DNA of 64,000 bases from Saprolegnia diclina VS20 (Eukaryota; Oomycota; Saprolegniomycetes; Saprolegniales; Saprolegniaceae). Positions within the stretch are counted from its first letter, which is position 1. Every line of letters begins with the position of its first letter. The stretch covers positions 369,082-433,081 of the forward strand of contig NW_008246069.1 of assembly GCF_000281045.1 (NCBI RefSeq), read 5' to 3'. Both the position numbers and the translations under genes were made by a program. Shown here in pieces: positions 29,901 to 39,667 of the stretch. Below the pieces are notes generated by a model, which did no database searches, had not been told where the DNA came from, and saw only the letters and a list, made by a program, of their open reading frames with translations.

Positions 29901-30891
29901 TCTTTGCTTGGCGCCGAGAGCGCGGCCACGTGCTTGCGGATGTCGCTGCAAGATTGCAACCGGCCTTCGCAGAGCCATTGCAAGATGAGCGCCTAGAGGC
30001 AGGAGGATGCAGGAGAGAAGAAGATGGAGCGGACCGTACGCGCTCGCGGAGACCAACGTCCTTGTACTCGCCGGGCATTGGGTTGACGACAAAGTGGCGC
30101 TGCCAGTTGTTGCTGTCGCCGAGCTTGCGCTGCAAGATACGCTCCCACTCGTGGCACCTACGTGGCAACATGAGACATGTGTGCGCCCATACGTGGAGTA
30201 CATTTTGGCCTTTTCGATCTTTTGGCCCGCGTCGCGACAGAGCCGGTAGTGCACCTCGGCAAGGATCGCATTCGCAGCGCCCGACGTGACGTCTTCGCCG
30301 TGGATGAGCGCCATTTCGAGGTCCTAAGTCCAATTTGACACTCATGAGCGCCGATGGTCAGGACGGGCGTCGCCGTCGCCATCGTGTCTTCCCGTCCACT
30401 CAAACGACGCAGGTCGTATGCGAGCCAGAGCGTCGAAGGTAGAGAGGGGACCGCGACGGATGGGCGGCGCGCGGTCAGAGGCGGCGACCTACCGTGCGCG
30501 AGATCGGCGGGATCTTGAGCACCGCGCCAAACACACGGAGAAAGCTGCAGGCTTGCGCGACTTCGACCATGGACCGCAGGATCTCGAGCGGGCCGAGGTG
30601 CTCGGGGAGGACCTCGCGCTTCATCGGCAGCGCCGTCGGGCTCGGCGCCGATCCGGTAAAGTTCTTGTAGTCGATCTCTTGCTCGCTTCCATCATCATCC
30701 GAGCCGCTCCCGCTTCCTTGCGCCTTCTCGTCGTTGGACGTGCTCATGCTGCCGCTGTGGTAGCTCTCGTCGTCCGAGCCCTTGTCGTCCATCGAGACGT
30801 CGCCCTCCGGCGGCGGCGACGGCGGTGATGGCGGCGGACCCGTCGACGGCGTCGCCGCGACCGGCAACCCGCCTGCGGTGGTGGGCACCAT
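26966..30891 (-). CDS. DDT-WHIM-PHD-bromodomain chromatin factor (BAZ/ACF1-like)
   Basis: Eleven exons (30891-30493, 30323-30202, 30157-30040, 29992-29870, 29825-29719, 29664-28729, 28678-28501, 28454-28324, 28272-28044, 27986-27867, 27820-26966), 1105 aa, all joins in frame. DDT domain: LGPLEILRSMVEVAQACSF to DLEMALIHGED (about 98-145). WHIM motifs: ALILQWLCEGRLQS and LGEDDNGSIYWFFHDGCW (about 215-280). PHD-like zinc region: HVLCHLCNKLYD...WKCFEC (about 400-440). Bromodomain (about 780-860): YLRIIQHPMDLGTVKARI and CCTYN with the acetyl-lysine-reading Asn. Long Ser/Lys/Asp tracts link them. This order matches ACF1/WSTF-type ISWI partners, and a role in nucleosome spacing is inferred. Intron 1 (30492-30324, 169 nt) is about three times longer than the others. 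Confidence 0.85.
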
Positions 30892-31533
30892 CTATTTTTA
30901 TTGTCTTTTGCATTTTTATAATTTTCGCCCTCCAAAGCTTATACTGTATTTGCGTCGCTTGCCGTTTGCCGAGTCGCGAGGCCGTGCCCCGGGGCACACA
31001 GAATTTTTCCGCCCATAGAAAAAGACAAAAATGTCATGCAAACCAACGACAGAGAGGAAATAGCAAGTATCGCAGGAGGTCCATTCTACTCGGCGGCGCT
31101 CTTTGTCTCTATTTAGAGGCGCTTGTGACTGACGCTGGACGCGGCCTAGCCATTTCTATGCAGCACGAGGACTAGGGTAGTGGAGATTCGCAGATAGTAC
31201 GAGTGCAGTCGGCTCGCTAGAGCCTTTGGCCTCTGGGTAGTGGATAGCCTCTGCATACACCATCTAACTACATGTAGTGTTTGGCTACTGAAGGACCTCT
31301 GAATGACCTCGGAAGGCCAAGAAGAGCGCCTGGATAGTGTTTGGAGTGACGACTTCGGCTCGCCTCTTGAGTTGTAGCTCCTGGATTCAATTTTTGGATA
31401 GATATTTGGATAGCCTTTTGGATAGGCTTGGAGGGCCTTTTTGGATTTAGCAGCGTTGTCAAAGCAGTATATATATATGGTGCGGACGACATTATTGTCT
31501 TCATATGCATGCAGATGCGCCGTCGATATGGTC
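30892..31533. other. AT-richer intergenic region
   Basis: Upstream of the bromodomain gene and downstream of the FAM228-like gene. Contains several TTTGGATAG/TTGGATAGCC repeats at about 31385-31445, a (TA)n run near 31470, and no supported gene. No TATCCGGA motif is seen here. Confidence 0.5.
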
Positions 31534-32842
31534 TTAGCCCAAGTGCACCTTGTCGTTTCGATCGACGTGGTCAAAGGTAGTGCGCTTGCCGCGGGGGAAT
31601 TCGCCGTTGAGCGTCTCCGTTGTCTAGGGCAATATTGTCATCAATCCATTGTTTTGTCGCTACAGCACCTTGTCGATGTGGTAGTGGTCGAGCTTGACGC
31701 GCGACTCGTACGTCTTGGAGCCTTCGTCGCTGAGCGTGCTGCTCATCATCTTGTTGAAGTAGCCGTACGGCGTGCTCTCAAACGTCCCGCTCGCATAGAG
31801 TTTTGTGTCGAGGTTGTCGGCGCGACCTAAGCTCTGTGTCTTGTGCTTGGCGCCCTCCAGTGCGTCGCTCCCATCGTGTCGACCTTCGTTCGCAATGGCT
31901 TCCTACGCAGCGCTTTTCATTCGGCGCCAGCAACAGAGAAGAAGGGACCTCTTCGTCGCGGTTCCGGATGACGCGGAGGCTCGGGTCGTCGATCTTGGCC
32001 ACGTGCTTGACGTACGTGTGGTCGTGCAGCGGGTCGTAGTCGCTCTCGATGATAATGTCGCGGAAGAGACAGCCTTTCTTGTTGGCCGCGTCCAAGAAGC
32101 GCTGGTACGCCTCTTGCTTGTGCTGGTTGAGCGCCTTGGGGTCCTGCATTTGCAAGGTACGACGACGTCGTATCGAGAGGGTTGCTATACCATGGCGCGG
32201 ACTTTGTCGTTGATGGGGACGTTGAGTTTGTTATACACTTTCTCCGTCCACTCGTCGTAGAGACGCAGCTTCTGCCGCTTCTCCGACTCTTCCTTGAGCA
32301 CGAGGCGCTCTTCGAGCTCGGACGCGAGGGCCTTGCCTTCCTACAAGGAGAGAATCGTGGGCGCTGCGGAGCTTAGTAGGATCCCAGTACGTCAATCTCG
32401 CTGCGCAGACGTAGATACTTGGCTTCGCGCCGGTTGCGGTCCTTGGCCAAGTTGTCTGCGATTGTGAGCAGCAGCTTGCGCTGGAGCTCTTCCTGTTCTC
32501 TTTGGTACATCTCGTGCTTCATGTGCAGCCGCTTCTACAACCAGAACGAGGTTTGGGATAGCGATGAGATCGGACTACGTACTTGGCGCGTCGCAGTCGA
32601 GACGTCGGACGTGCTGGTCGAGCCAAGACCACTCGCCTGAACAGCAGGCGGCATGACCACCAGTGAAGCGCAACGTTAGTCGGGATCGTACCGACTTGGT
32701 CTTCTCAGGGCGCGACGAAGGACTAGAATGTTACTAGTGTTGCGACTAAAGCGACTCGACTGAAATACTACCTCCGACTGTTCTTGAGCGCATCTTGCTG
32801 GAGGTCTTCGAAGAACTCTTTGTGGTAGACGCGAATGCTCAT
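31534..32842 (-). CDS. FAM228-like protein
   Basis: Eight exons: 32842-32772, 32722-32692, 32636-32583, 32534-32391, 32340-32191, 32143-31949, 31902-31669 and 31623-31534; 322 aa; introns 45-50 nt, all in frame. A coiled coil (about 60-150) has EMYQREQEELQRKLLLTI and LASELEERLVLKEESEKRQK. The diagnostic part is RFLDAANKKGCLFRD...YDPL (about 170-190), matching the NKKGN.F....YDP motif of animal FAM228A/B. The C-terminus reads TTETLNGEFPRGKRTTF and ends DKVHLG. The last exon is needed: without it the frame stops at CTGTAG, which is the start of a 45-nt intron. FAM228 proteins are testis- and cilium-associated with no known function; a flagellar role is inferred. The first two exons are less certain. 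Confidence 0.7.
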
Positions 32843-33030
32843 GCTGCCCTCGATATCACGCTGACCCAAGAATAGCTGGGAGCCGTTCCATCGACTGTGA
32901 TGTCTACTCGAGAAGCAACAGTTAGTCGTTCTAGTGGTTGCGGCTGCTCTGCAGAGGCGACAGAATGTAATATCGACACTGCATATATTGCCACTGGATC
33001 GACTAAGAGGCAATTATCGACTAATTAAAC

Positions 33031-35175
33031 TCAGCAAATGTCGCGCTTGAGGACGCGGGCAACGATGATGGTGATGTCATCCGGCATGCCGCCGCCCCAC
33101 ATCTTGTCGTTCTCCTTTGCGAGGCGAGCAAACGGCGAGTCAATCGTGCGGTCGAGCGAGAGGTCGTAAGCACGCTTGACGAGCTTCTTGGTCATCGCTT
33201 CGACTAGACACGCCGGCTTCAATACTGAAAAAAGCTGAACCAGGTACTACCTTCGGGCTCGGACGCGACGATCTCGAGCAGCTGGTCTTCGTTCTATACG
33301 ACAATATTGTGCACAACTGAGAAGCGCCGCATAGACCGTAAGACACGTACGACATTGTCAAAGAGACCGTCCGTGGCCAGCACGATAAGGTCGCCCTCCA
33401 TCACTGGCACCCGCAGGTTGACGGCCTCGGCCGGCGTCTCGAACAGCGGACCCGACCCCGACGGCATGTCCGGTCCCGGCTCATAGTACCCGAGCTATTT
33501 ACCACGAATTCGAATGGACACTATGCAAGAAGATCGTCTCTACCTGGAACGGGCAGTTGAAGTAGTGGAGCTGCTGCGGCGACCGGTACGAGACGTGGGC
33601 GCCTTTGCGCCGCCCAGCAGGCGTGAGGTCGGTCTCCCGGTTCTCAAGCTTGCGCATAAGCGAGCCATCGAGCGTCCCGCGCATCTCGGCCGACTTGAGA
33701 TCAGATTTCTACGTGGGGATTGAGTATGGATCGAACGTAGATCGTGGTGGCTGCATGCGTCTTGTACCTTGTCGCGAATGATGAGAAACCCTACACGCGA
33801 TAAGCTCTCGACCGGATAGGATAGATAGGATAGAATACCCGAGTCGCCGAGGTTGACGGCGTAGAGCTCGCACTGGCTCGGGTCAAGGCTCACAACACAA
33901 GCCGTCGCACTTCCGACGATTGCGTGCTAGTATCGGATGAGACATCGATGCAGCAGAACGAAGATCACTCACTTGGTTGACGCTTAGCCACGCGGCGTGG
34001 AGCACTTCAGATGGATGCACAAGGGCGTCTTTGGCCTCGGAGACGTGCGCGGCGGCCTGCGCCGCCTTCATGAGCTCGCGCGAGTACTAGACTCGAGTCA
34101 GATGCCTTGGGACCAATGTCCTGTTGGTCTACCTTGCCAGCCGAAATGCCTTGCTCAAACCATGACCCGACGCCGTCCGCGACACCAAAGCAGAGCACGT
34201 CGAGCGGCGTGGTCGCTGGCGCCGGTGTCGGCTCCGTGCCGATGAAATACGCATCTTCGCCGCCCGTGGCCACCTTTTGCGGGTGCGGGATCGACATGGC
34301 AAACGCGTTCAAGTAGTATTGCGTGCACGGCGTCGGTTTGACGCTGGGCAAAACGCGTTAAATGCGCGAGGAAGAGAGATTGGGGTGGCGTACATGGCCG
34401 AGCTCGCAACCGACGTGTTCTTCGGCAGCCCCTTGCGCGGCAGAATCAGATGAATGTAGTCCGACTTGGCACTAGGCAAGACCATGCTTAGTCGCACGCG
34501 ATGCGGTGACGATGTACCTGTGGGCTTCGCCGTCAGCTTGCGAGTCGGTGCTGGAAATAAGCGTAGCAATGTCTGGCCAAGGTCTTATCATGACGGATGC
34601 AATGGTATAGAACATACCTGCGAGGGAGATGATGCCGAGGAGGCTGTCGCCTGAAATGACGGGGAGCTCGCTGCGCCCGGACTGTGTCATGACTGCCCGG
34701 CACTAGCCGCAGAAGGTGCTTGTCGCGCTCGTTTACGACTAGTAGAGAAGAACATACCACCGTGAGCGGGTCTTCGGGCGTGACGTGGATGATGTCTTTG
34801 GTCGGCATCGCCGCGTCCTTGACCTATGAGGCGCGTGGGTTTGATCCATTGGCCACGCTATGTCGTTTGTACCGGGAGGTCCTTCCACGCCGCGCCTTGC
34901 TTGGCGATGCTCGAGATGATGTTGTTTTGCGTCAAGAGGCCGACGACCTTCTTCTCTTCGTCGACGACGATGAGCGTTGTCGAGTTGACGTGCGACGCCA
35001 TCTTGTCGACGGCGGTCTGCAGCGTCGCGTTCTTCGTGATAATGCTCGTCGCCTGGTTGCGCGAGTTGACAGCAACCTTGAGCAGGTCTGAGGCCGACAT
35101 GGTGCCATAGCGGCGGAAGTTACGGCGCGGGCCAGCGCGGGCCATGGCCACGACCGAGGACGTCCATCGCAGCAT
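33031..35175 (-). CDS. CBS-CBS-PP2C (PPTC7-like) fusion, predicted mitochondrial
   Basis: Thirteen exons (35175-34873, 34823-34758, 34702-34618, 34572-34518, 34471-34394, 34343-34133, 34086-33973, 33926-33839, 33790-33768, 33708-33544, 33494-33351, 33293-33251, 33203-33031), 515 aa; introns 45-59 nt, all in frame. Residues 1-26 ([20 protein letters not shown]...) look like a mitochondrial presequence; an ATG at 35232 is also in frame. CBS1 (about 30-95) contains [23 protein letters not shown]2 (about 103-158) contains [13 protein letters not shown] and [18 protein letters not shown]. After a linker, the phosphatase (about 215-515) carries every metal-binding Asp motif: [33 protein letters not shown] and GMPDDITII, plus [15 protein letters not shown], typical of PPTC7. 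PPTC7 dephosphorylates mitochondrial proteins; adenylate sensing by the CBS pair is inferred. Confidence 0.82.
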
Positions 35176-35990
35176 CTCCTCGTGTGGGCAACGGACTACG
35201 ACCGAGGGATGTCGGATTTTAGCCAATGGCATCGGGCGTTACACATCGCGCGTCGTATGATTGGTCATAACGGGATGCAATGCCAAACGACCCGACAGCC
35301 CAAGGTACTTGTGCGACAGCGCGGGGCAAAGACGGCTGCCCACGGTCGTCGCTGGCCACGCCGCCGCGAGCAGCTGACCCGAGCTGCATTCCTCTGCCCA
35401 TGGAGGCGGGGCGCCGAGGTGCCCTCCTCGGCAGCGTGGTCACCCTGCATGGCGATCGATGATCACTGCCACCCATGGCCACAAGAATGAGCGCAGCGGC
35501 GCACTGGAAACGCGCACGGCTGCAGATCCCGACCAAGGTCTTGGGTGCGCGTCTTGGTCTGTTCAACGTCGGACGGGGCGCCGGCGATGAGCAACGAAAG
35601 GACGCTGTCGACGTGCGTCGCTGCGTAGACTAGAGCAATCCCGCTGTAGCTTGGAACACGCGTAGCCGAGGATTACAGCCCGCTCGCCTTGACGCAAAAA
35701 CGATGCAAAGTTATGGATACGAGCTCGTACTCGAGGTCTATGGGACGTGGACAACGACGACGATCCTGTTGGGTGGAGGTAGTCGCATGCAGTGGGCAGT
35801 CGTTGCAAAGGCGTTCGACTCGCTCCATCGCATTGCCACGGGATCTACACTGGAATGTCCTTCAAGAAGCCGCGACAAGGAACCGTAAAGCCCTCATTGC
35901 GCTTTGCGTCAAGAAGCTGCAAGTACAGAGACATGATGTTGACCGGAAATGGCACTGTTGTAATTGGAGTAGAATTAGTCGACGACTAAC
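35176..35990. other. intergenic, no supported gene
   Basis: Between the CBS-PP2C start and the end of the diacylglycerol-kinase remnant. A plus-strand ORF at 35703-35888 (YGYELVLEVYG...) and overlapping minus-strand frames are short and unrecognised. No promoter motif of the TATCCGGA type is present. Confidence 0.5.
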
Positions 35991-37200
35991 TTAAAGGCTC
36001 GAGCCAGAGCCAGACGCGTGGAATAGGTTGAGCACGCTGGCTTGGTAAAATCGAATGGCCATCAACCCATAGCGATCGAGAGGGCGCACGCGAGCGCTCT
36101 GCATGTCCGAGACGATGTCTACAGCCACGTCATACAACCAACGGAGTTGACTTGGTGTACCACAAACGCGCTAATACAGAGGTATTGCCTTCAAAATCGA
36201 CCCACACAGCAATAAAGGGAGGGTTACCTGGTTCGCGTGGCCGCCCCAGTCCAAGACACGCGCGAGGTCGTTGCCGGTACCGAGCGGCGGACCGCGACAT
36301 CAGGCTGACGAAAGCCGCACGCCTTCGAGCACCTATCACGAGTTCACACAAGGAAGCTTGACATGGATCCAGGGATGCTAGTCGAACGCACCCAGCCACG
36401 GTGTCGTCGCCACCGCACACGAGAATCTTGAGGTTCTTCACGTGGCGGAACTGGATCAAGGCGAAGCGTTCAGGCGGCAAATCTAGACTGCAACAACGTT
36501 GGAGTGATCGGACACGAGAGATGCACTCGACCTGGATCGGGTTGAGCCGGTTGAGAAACGCGCTTTCGATGCCGGCGCCCAGCTGACCGCCGCTGCCGAA
36601 ATTGAAAGACACTACACACCACGATAGAGCGTCGATTCGAGACGTACAGGTCGTATACCCAGCGACCCGCTGATAGCGAATGGCAGCATACGGTCAATGC
36701 CCTTGACGTTTTCACGCTGCTTGCGCATCGCACTTTTTCCGCCCAAGCATATATGAACGTGTTTCGCGTTATCTTCATAGTTATACAAAGACTTCGCATA
36801 CGTAGAGACTAGCAATCTCCTTCTTCTTCATTCGCTCGCCGGTCCGTGGCTGCGCAGGCGGCGGCGCGGGGGCTCGTCTGGCTCTTCTGTCGTCGCCCTA
36901 CGACGCTTGTGGCCGCGGGTGAGCCCAAGCATGCTAAATCAAATCGTGTGAGATGGCGCCAGCGAGCACGACGGGGATACGTACCGCGTAATCGTCTCGA
37001 GGTGGGTTTCCGACGGCTTGGGTTGAGCGCTGACGCACGTCGGCGGTAGCACGAGGCTCTTGTCGCCACCGAAGTCGCATTTGGTGTCCCGCGCGCTCCC
37101 AAAGCAGTGCTTGTGCACGCGACGATACCACCACGTGCACTGTTGGACGTCAACCTCGTGGACATTCCAGCATGGTGAGGACGACGAACCAAAGTAGCTG
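35991..37200 (-). pseudogene. decayed diacylglycerol kinase
   Basis: DGK hallmarks appear in order on the minus strand but broken. A C1-like zinc segment, RRVHKHCFGSARDTKCDFGG then SLVLPP (about 37140-37045), has CTWW where the family has C-x-WC. The catalytic part begins FNFGSGGQLG...FLNRLNPIQV (about 36600-36530). The loop normally reading GGDGT reads LVCGGDDTVAG (about 36420-36395). Next, PDVAV and PLGTGNDLARVLDWGG (about 36300-36230) lie in different frames, and the frame of the latter has an in-frame TGA just upstream. A last exon-like stretch (VDIVSDMQSARVRPLDRYGL) stops at 35991 before any accessory domain. DGKs phosphorylate diacylglycerol to phosphatidate; this copy should be inactive. 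Unusual introns could hide one break but not the substituted motifs. The 5' end is uncertain. Confidence 0.6.
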
Positions 37201-37974
37201 TTGAAGACACCATGCTTGGGCCAGCGATCGAAGGGCGTGCGGCCTTGCGTTGGCGCGAGCGCACGGTGCAGCTACCAGTTGTCATTCGTACGCAAGCCAA
37301 GGAGTCATTGGATATCGTACCTAGAAGCCATCTAGCTGACTTGGTCGACGCGCCAGTGGTGGCGGTCTATGACGCAGGGGCCCTCTTGAGGTCATGGTCC
37401 GCAGAGGTCGCCGGCGAAGACGCCTTCGTCTTCGCCGGCACACGGGTCGAGTATGGAGGCTGGGATGCGAGCGGACGAACTGCAAAATGAAGTGTTCTTT
37501 GCCCTCCGCTTCCTATCCGGAAGATCCCAAGATGGACGGCTGAGTTGAAGGTGGCGTCCGCAGGCCGTCGTACGAACGCAAGGCGCAAGGAAGGCTTATC
37601 AACCACCTTAGTAGAAATATTTTACGAGGCCACAGCGAGTGCTACTAGCACCATCAAGGTGTGTACTTGCGGGTGAGTCGCACTGTGTGATTGATGATGG
37701 ACTTGGAGTTGCCTCGTGGCTGCACCAAGATCGCAAGGCGGGCTCCAAAACGAGCCAATCCGCATGCGCGCCATCATTTAAATCCACCAATCGTTTGTCA
37801 TCATGTCATCTTTTCAACCAATCAACACACAACGCTGGAGATGCAGCGCCTGACCCTGGCGCCCCGAGCACATCCCATATGACTACGGCATGTAAACTGA
37901 CGCTAGCCCCACTTTATTGCACAATATACCTCCACATAGTGTCATAATCGTATGCAAAATTGTCGTTCATTCTC
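37201..37974. other. intergenic, no supported gene; hairpin and one promoter motif
   Basis: Contains a perfect hairpin at 37410-37439 and a TATCCGGA at 37514-37521, which could have been the promoter of the decayed kinase. Short ORFs are unrecognised. Confidence 0.5.
37410..37439. repeat. perfect 13-bp-arm hairpin
   Basis: GCCGGCGAAGACG at 37410-37422, loop CCTT, and the exact complement CGTCTTCGCCGGC at 37427-37439. It is GC-rich and would be very stable. It lies upstream of the kinase remnant. Confidence 0.65.
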
Positions 37975-38563
37975 TCAAAAATCCAACAGCGCCGCGTCCG
38001 TGTCAAGAACGTACTCGTGGATCTTGGTTTCATCGGCCGCAAAGTCAAACTGACCAATGATGTTGCGCCCTGCGAGGACAGACGGGAGCCAAAACTTGTC
38101 GTCGGCCCACATATCGTCGTACGGGATCGCATCGTACGTGTACCATTGCGGGCGCATTTCCTCCGACTCGGTCGGCACGCCTTCAAACTTGGTCACTTGG
38201 TAGACGTGAACGTGCTACAGAGTTTTAGTCGACTGGCAATAGTCCGTATCGTACCAGCACTTCGGGCTTGTTGGTGAACGTAAAGAGGAGCGTACCCTTC
38301 TTCTCCATGTATTTGCCGTGCACGAGGACGTTGGCCTCTTCATTCATTTCGCGCGCGGCAGCGTCGGCGACCGTCGCGTCCGTCGCTTCGACCTTGCCAC
38401 CAAAGCCGTTCCACTTGCCTTGGCCAAACCCGCGCTTCTTCATCCCAAGGAGCACTTCGTTCGCACCGTCTTCATGCGTACGGAGGAGGAAGGCGAGCGT
38501 GTAGTGCTTGATCTTGGCGGCAGCTTGCAACGTCTCGGTCACTCGGAGGGCAGCACTCGGCAT
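37975..38563 (-). CDS. MTH1/NUDT1-type Nudix hydrolase, copy 1
   Basis: Two exons, 38563-38255 and 38214-37975, 182 aa; intron 40 nt. It closely follows human MTH1: LLGMKKRGFGQGKWNGFGGK (about 42-61), a Nudix box with REMNEEANV (about 77-85), and, in exon 2, ESEEMRPQWYTYDAIPYDDM followed by WADDKFW, IGQFDF and a C-terminal ILDY-like end. The Asn of WNGFGGK and the Trp-x-Asp-Asp that recognise 8-oxo-purines in MTH1 (N33, W117, D119, D120) are all present. MTH1 hydrolyses oxidised dGTP/dATP to monophosphates and cleans the nucleotide pool. The Nudix box is one residue longer than in human and ends Asn instead of Gly. Tandem with copy 2 at 39094-39667. Confidence 0.9.
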
Positions 38564-39093
38564 GTCTGAATCGGTCGAATTCTAAAATGATTTTTAAAGT
38601 AAAAATGGGAGACGCCAGCGAGGACGTGCCAGCTGGGTTGCGAGCCCCTTGACAATGCAGGTCCAAAGTACGCAATGATTGTCGTTCGGTGGCGTTTCGC
38701 AAGCAATGGACGGCTGCGACCGCCAGGTCTGGGACACGGAGAGCCGCACGTTTCAACTTCATCCATTGCGCACCCGAATTGCCCGCACTTCTTGAACTAC
38801 TATATTTACAAGGGATGTGCATGATCAGTATACACATTGAACGGTCCCGGATGCCGCGTGAACGCAGATGATGATCGCGCCCTATTTCCGCAGTGCCATG
38901 CTCCAAGATGACTTGACTTTGGAGCTGCATTTGGTGGTGCAGCGGAGAGCTCTTGATCACTCTACTGTATCTACTTCGTACCCAGTACCAGGTACCGGTA
39001 GTGCTGTAGTGCTAAATGTTGGGCGTTGAAAGGTTAAGACGCTTAGCATTGCTTATGAGAACACTCAACGCTAGACAATATAATCCTTTCTTC
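38564..39093. other. intergenic between the tandem Nudix genes
   Basis: About 530 bp with no supported gene. A block rich in GTACC/GGTACC lies near 38983-39000. No TATCCGGA motif. Confidence 0.5.
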
Positions 39094-39667
39094 CTAGTCC
39101 TCATCAACAATGTCCAAAGTCGAGTCGAGAATGGTCACTTCGTCTTCGGCAAAGTCAAATTGCCCAAAGACGCGATGACCCGCGAGCACGGACGGAAGCC
39201 AGAACTGCTCGTCGGCCCACATGTCGTTGTACGGGATCGCATCGCAGGGAAACCACGCGGGGCGCATCTCGTCGGACTCGGACGGGTCGCCGTGAAACGT
39301 CGTCACAGTGTAGACGTGCATATGCTATCAAATCGAGTCGTCTCAGTTGCAATAGACAATAATGTACCATGATTTGGGGGCGGTCCGTAAACGTGTAGAG
39401 GAGCGTGCCCATCGAGTGCATGTTGTCGCCTGATACGACAATGTTGGCTTCTTCCATGAGCTCGCGCGCGGCCGCATCGGCAACGCTCTTGTCCGATGGT
39501 TCGATTTTGCCGCCAAAACCAATCGTTTTGCCAAGGCCAAAGCCGCGTTTCTTGGTGCCGAGGAGAATCTCACGCTCGCCTTGCCTGTTGGTGCGAAGGA
39601 CAAAGGCCAGCGTATACGCCTTGACATCGGCCGCAGAGGCGAGCGTCGCTTGCACTTTTGCTGCCAT
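39094..39667 (-). CDS. MTH1/NUDT1-type Nudix hydrolase, copy 2 (substrate site altered)
   Basis: Two exons, 39667-39368 and 39324-39094, 176 aa; the 43-nt intron is at the same place and phase as in copy 1, so the two are tandem duplicates. The fold is intact: LLGTKKRGFG then GFGGKIEPSD, a Nudix box with RELMEEANI, and ESDEMRPAWFPCDAIPYNDM in exon 2. But the MTH1 substrate residues differ: WNGFGGK has become TIGFGGK (Trp and the base-reading Asn lost), and MWPDD/MWADD has become MWADE (second Asp to Glu). The metal-binding Glu pair is kept, so it is probably an active Nudix hydrolase with changed substrate preference. The start at 39667 is the first ATG in frame. Confidence 0.85.

Noticed and set aside
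31660..31668. Early stop (GTGCTGTAG) as the end of the FAM228-like protein
   Set aside because: The GTG is the donor of a 45-nt intron; the following exon gives a conserved-looking GEFPRGKRTTF end in frame.
34472..35232. Separate two-CBS protein ending at a TAG near 34472
   Set aside because: The TAG is also the acceptor of a 46-nt intron, and removing it keeps an open frame into the phosphatase; the single-gene model explains more. It is left open for transcript tests.
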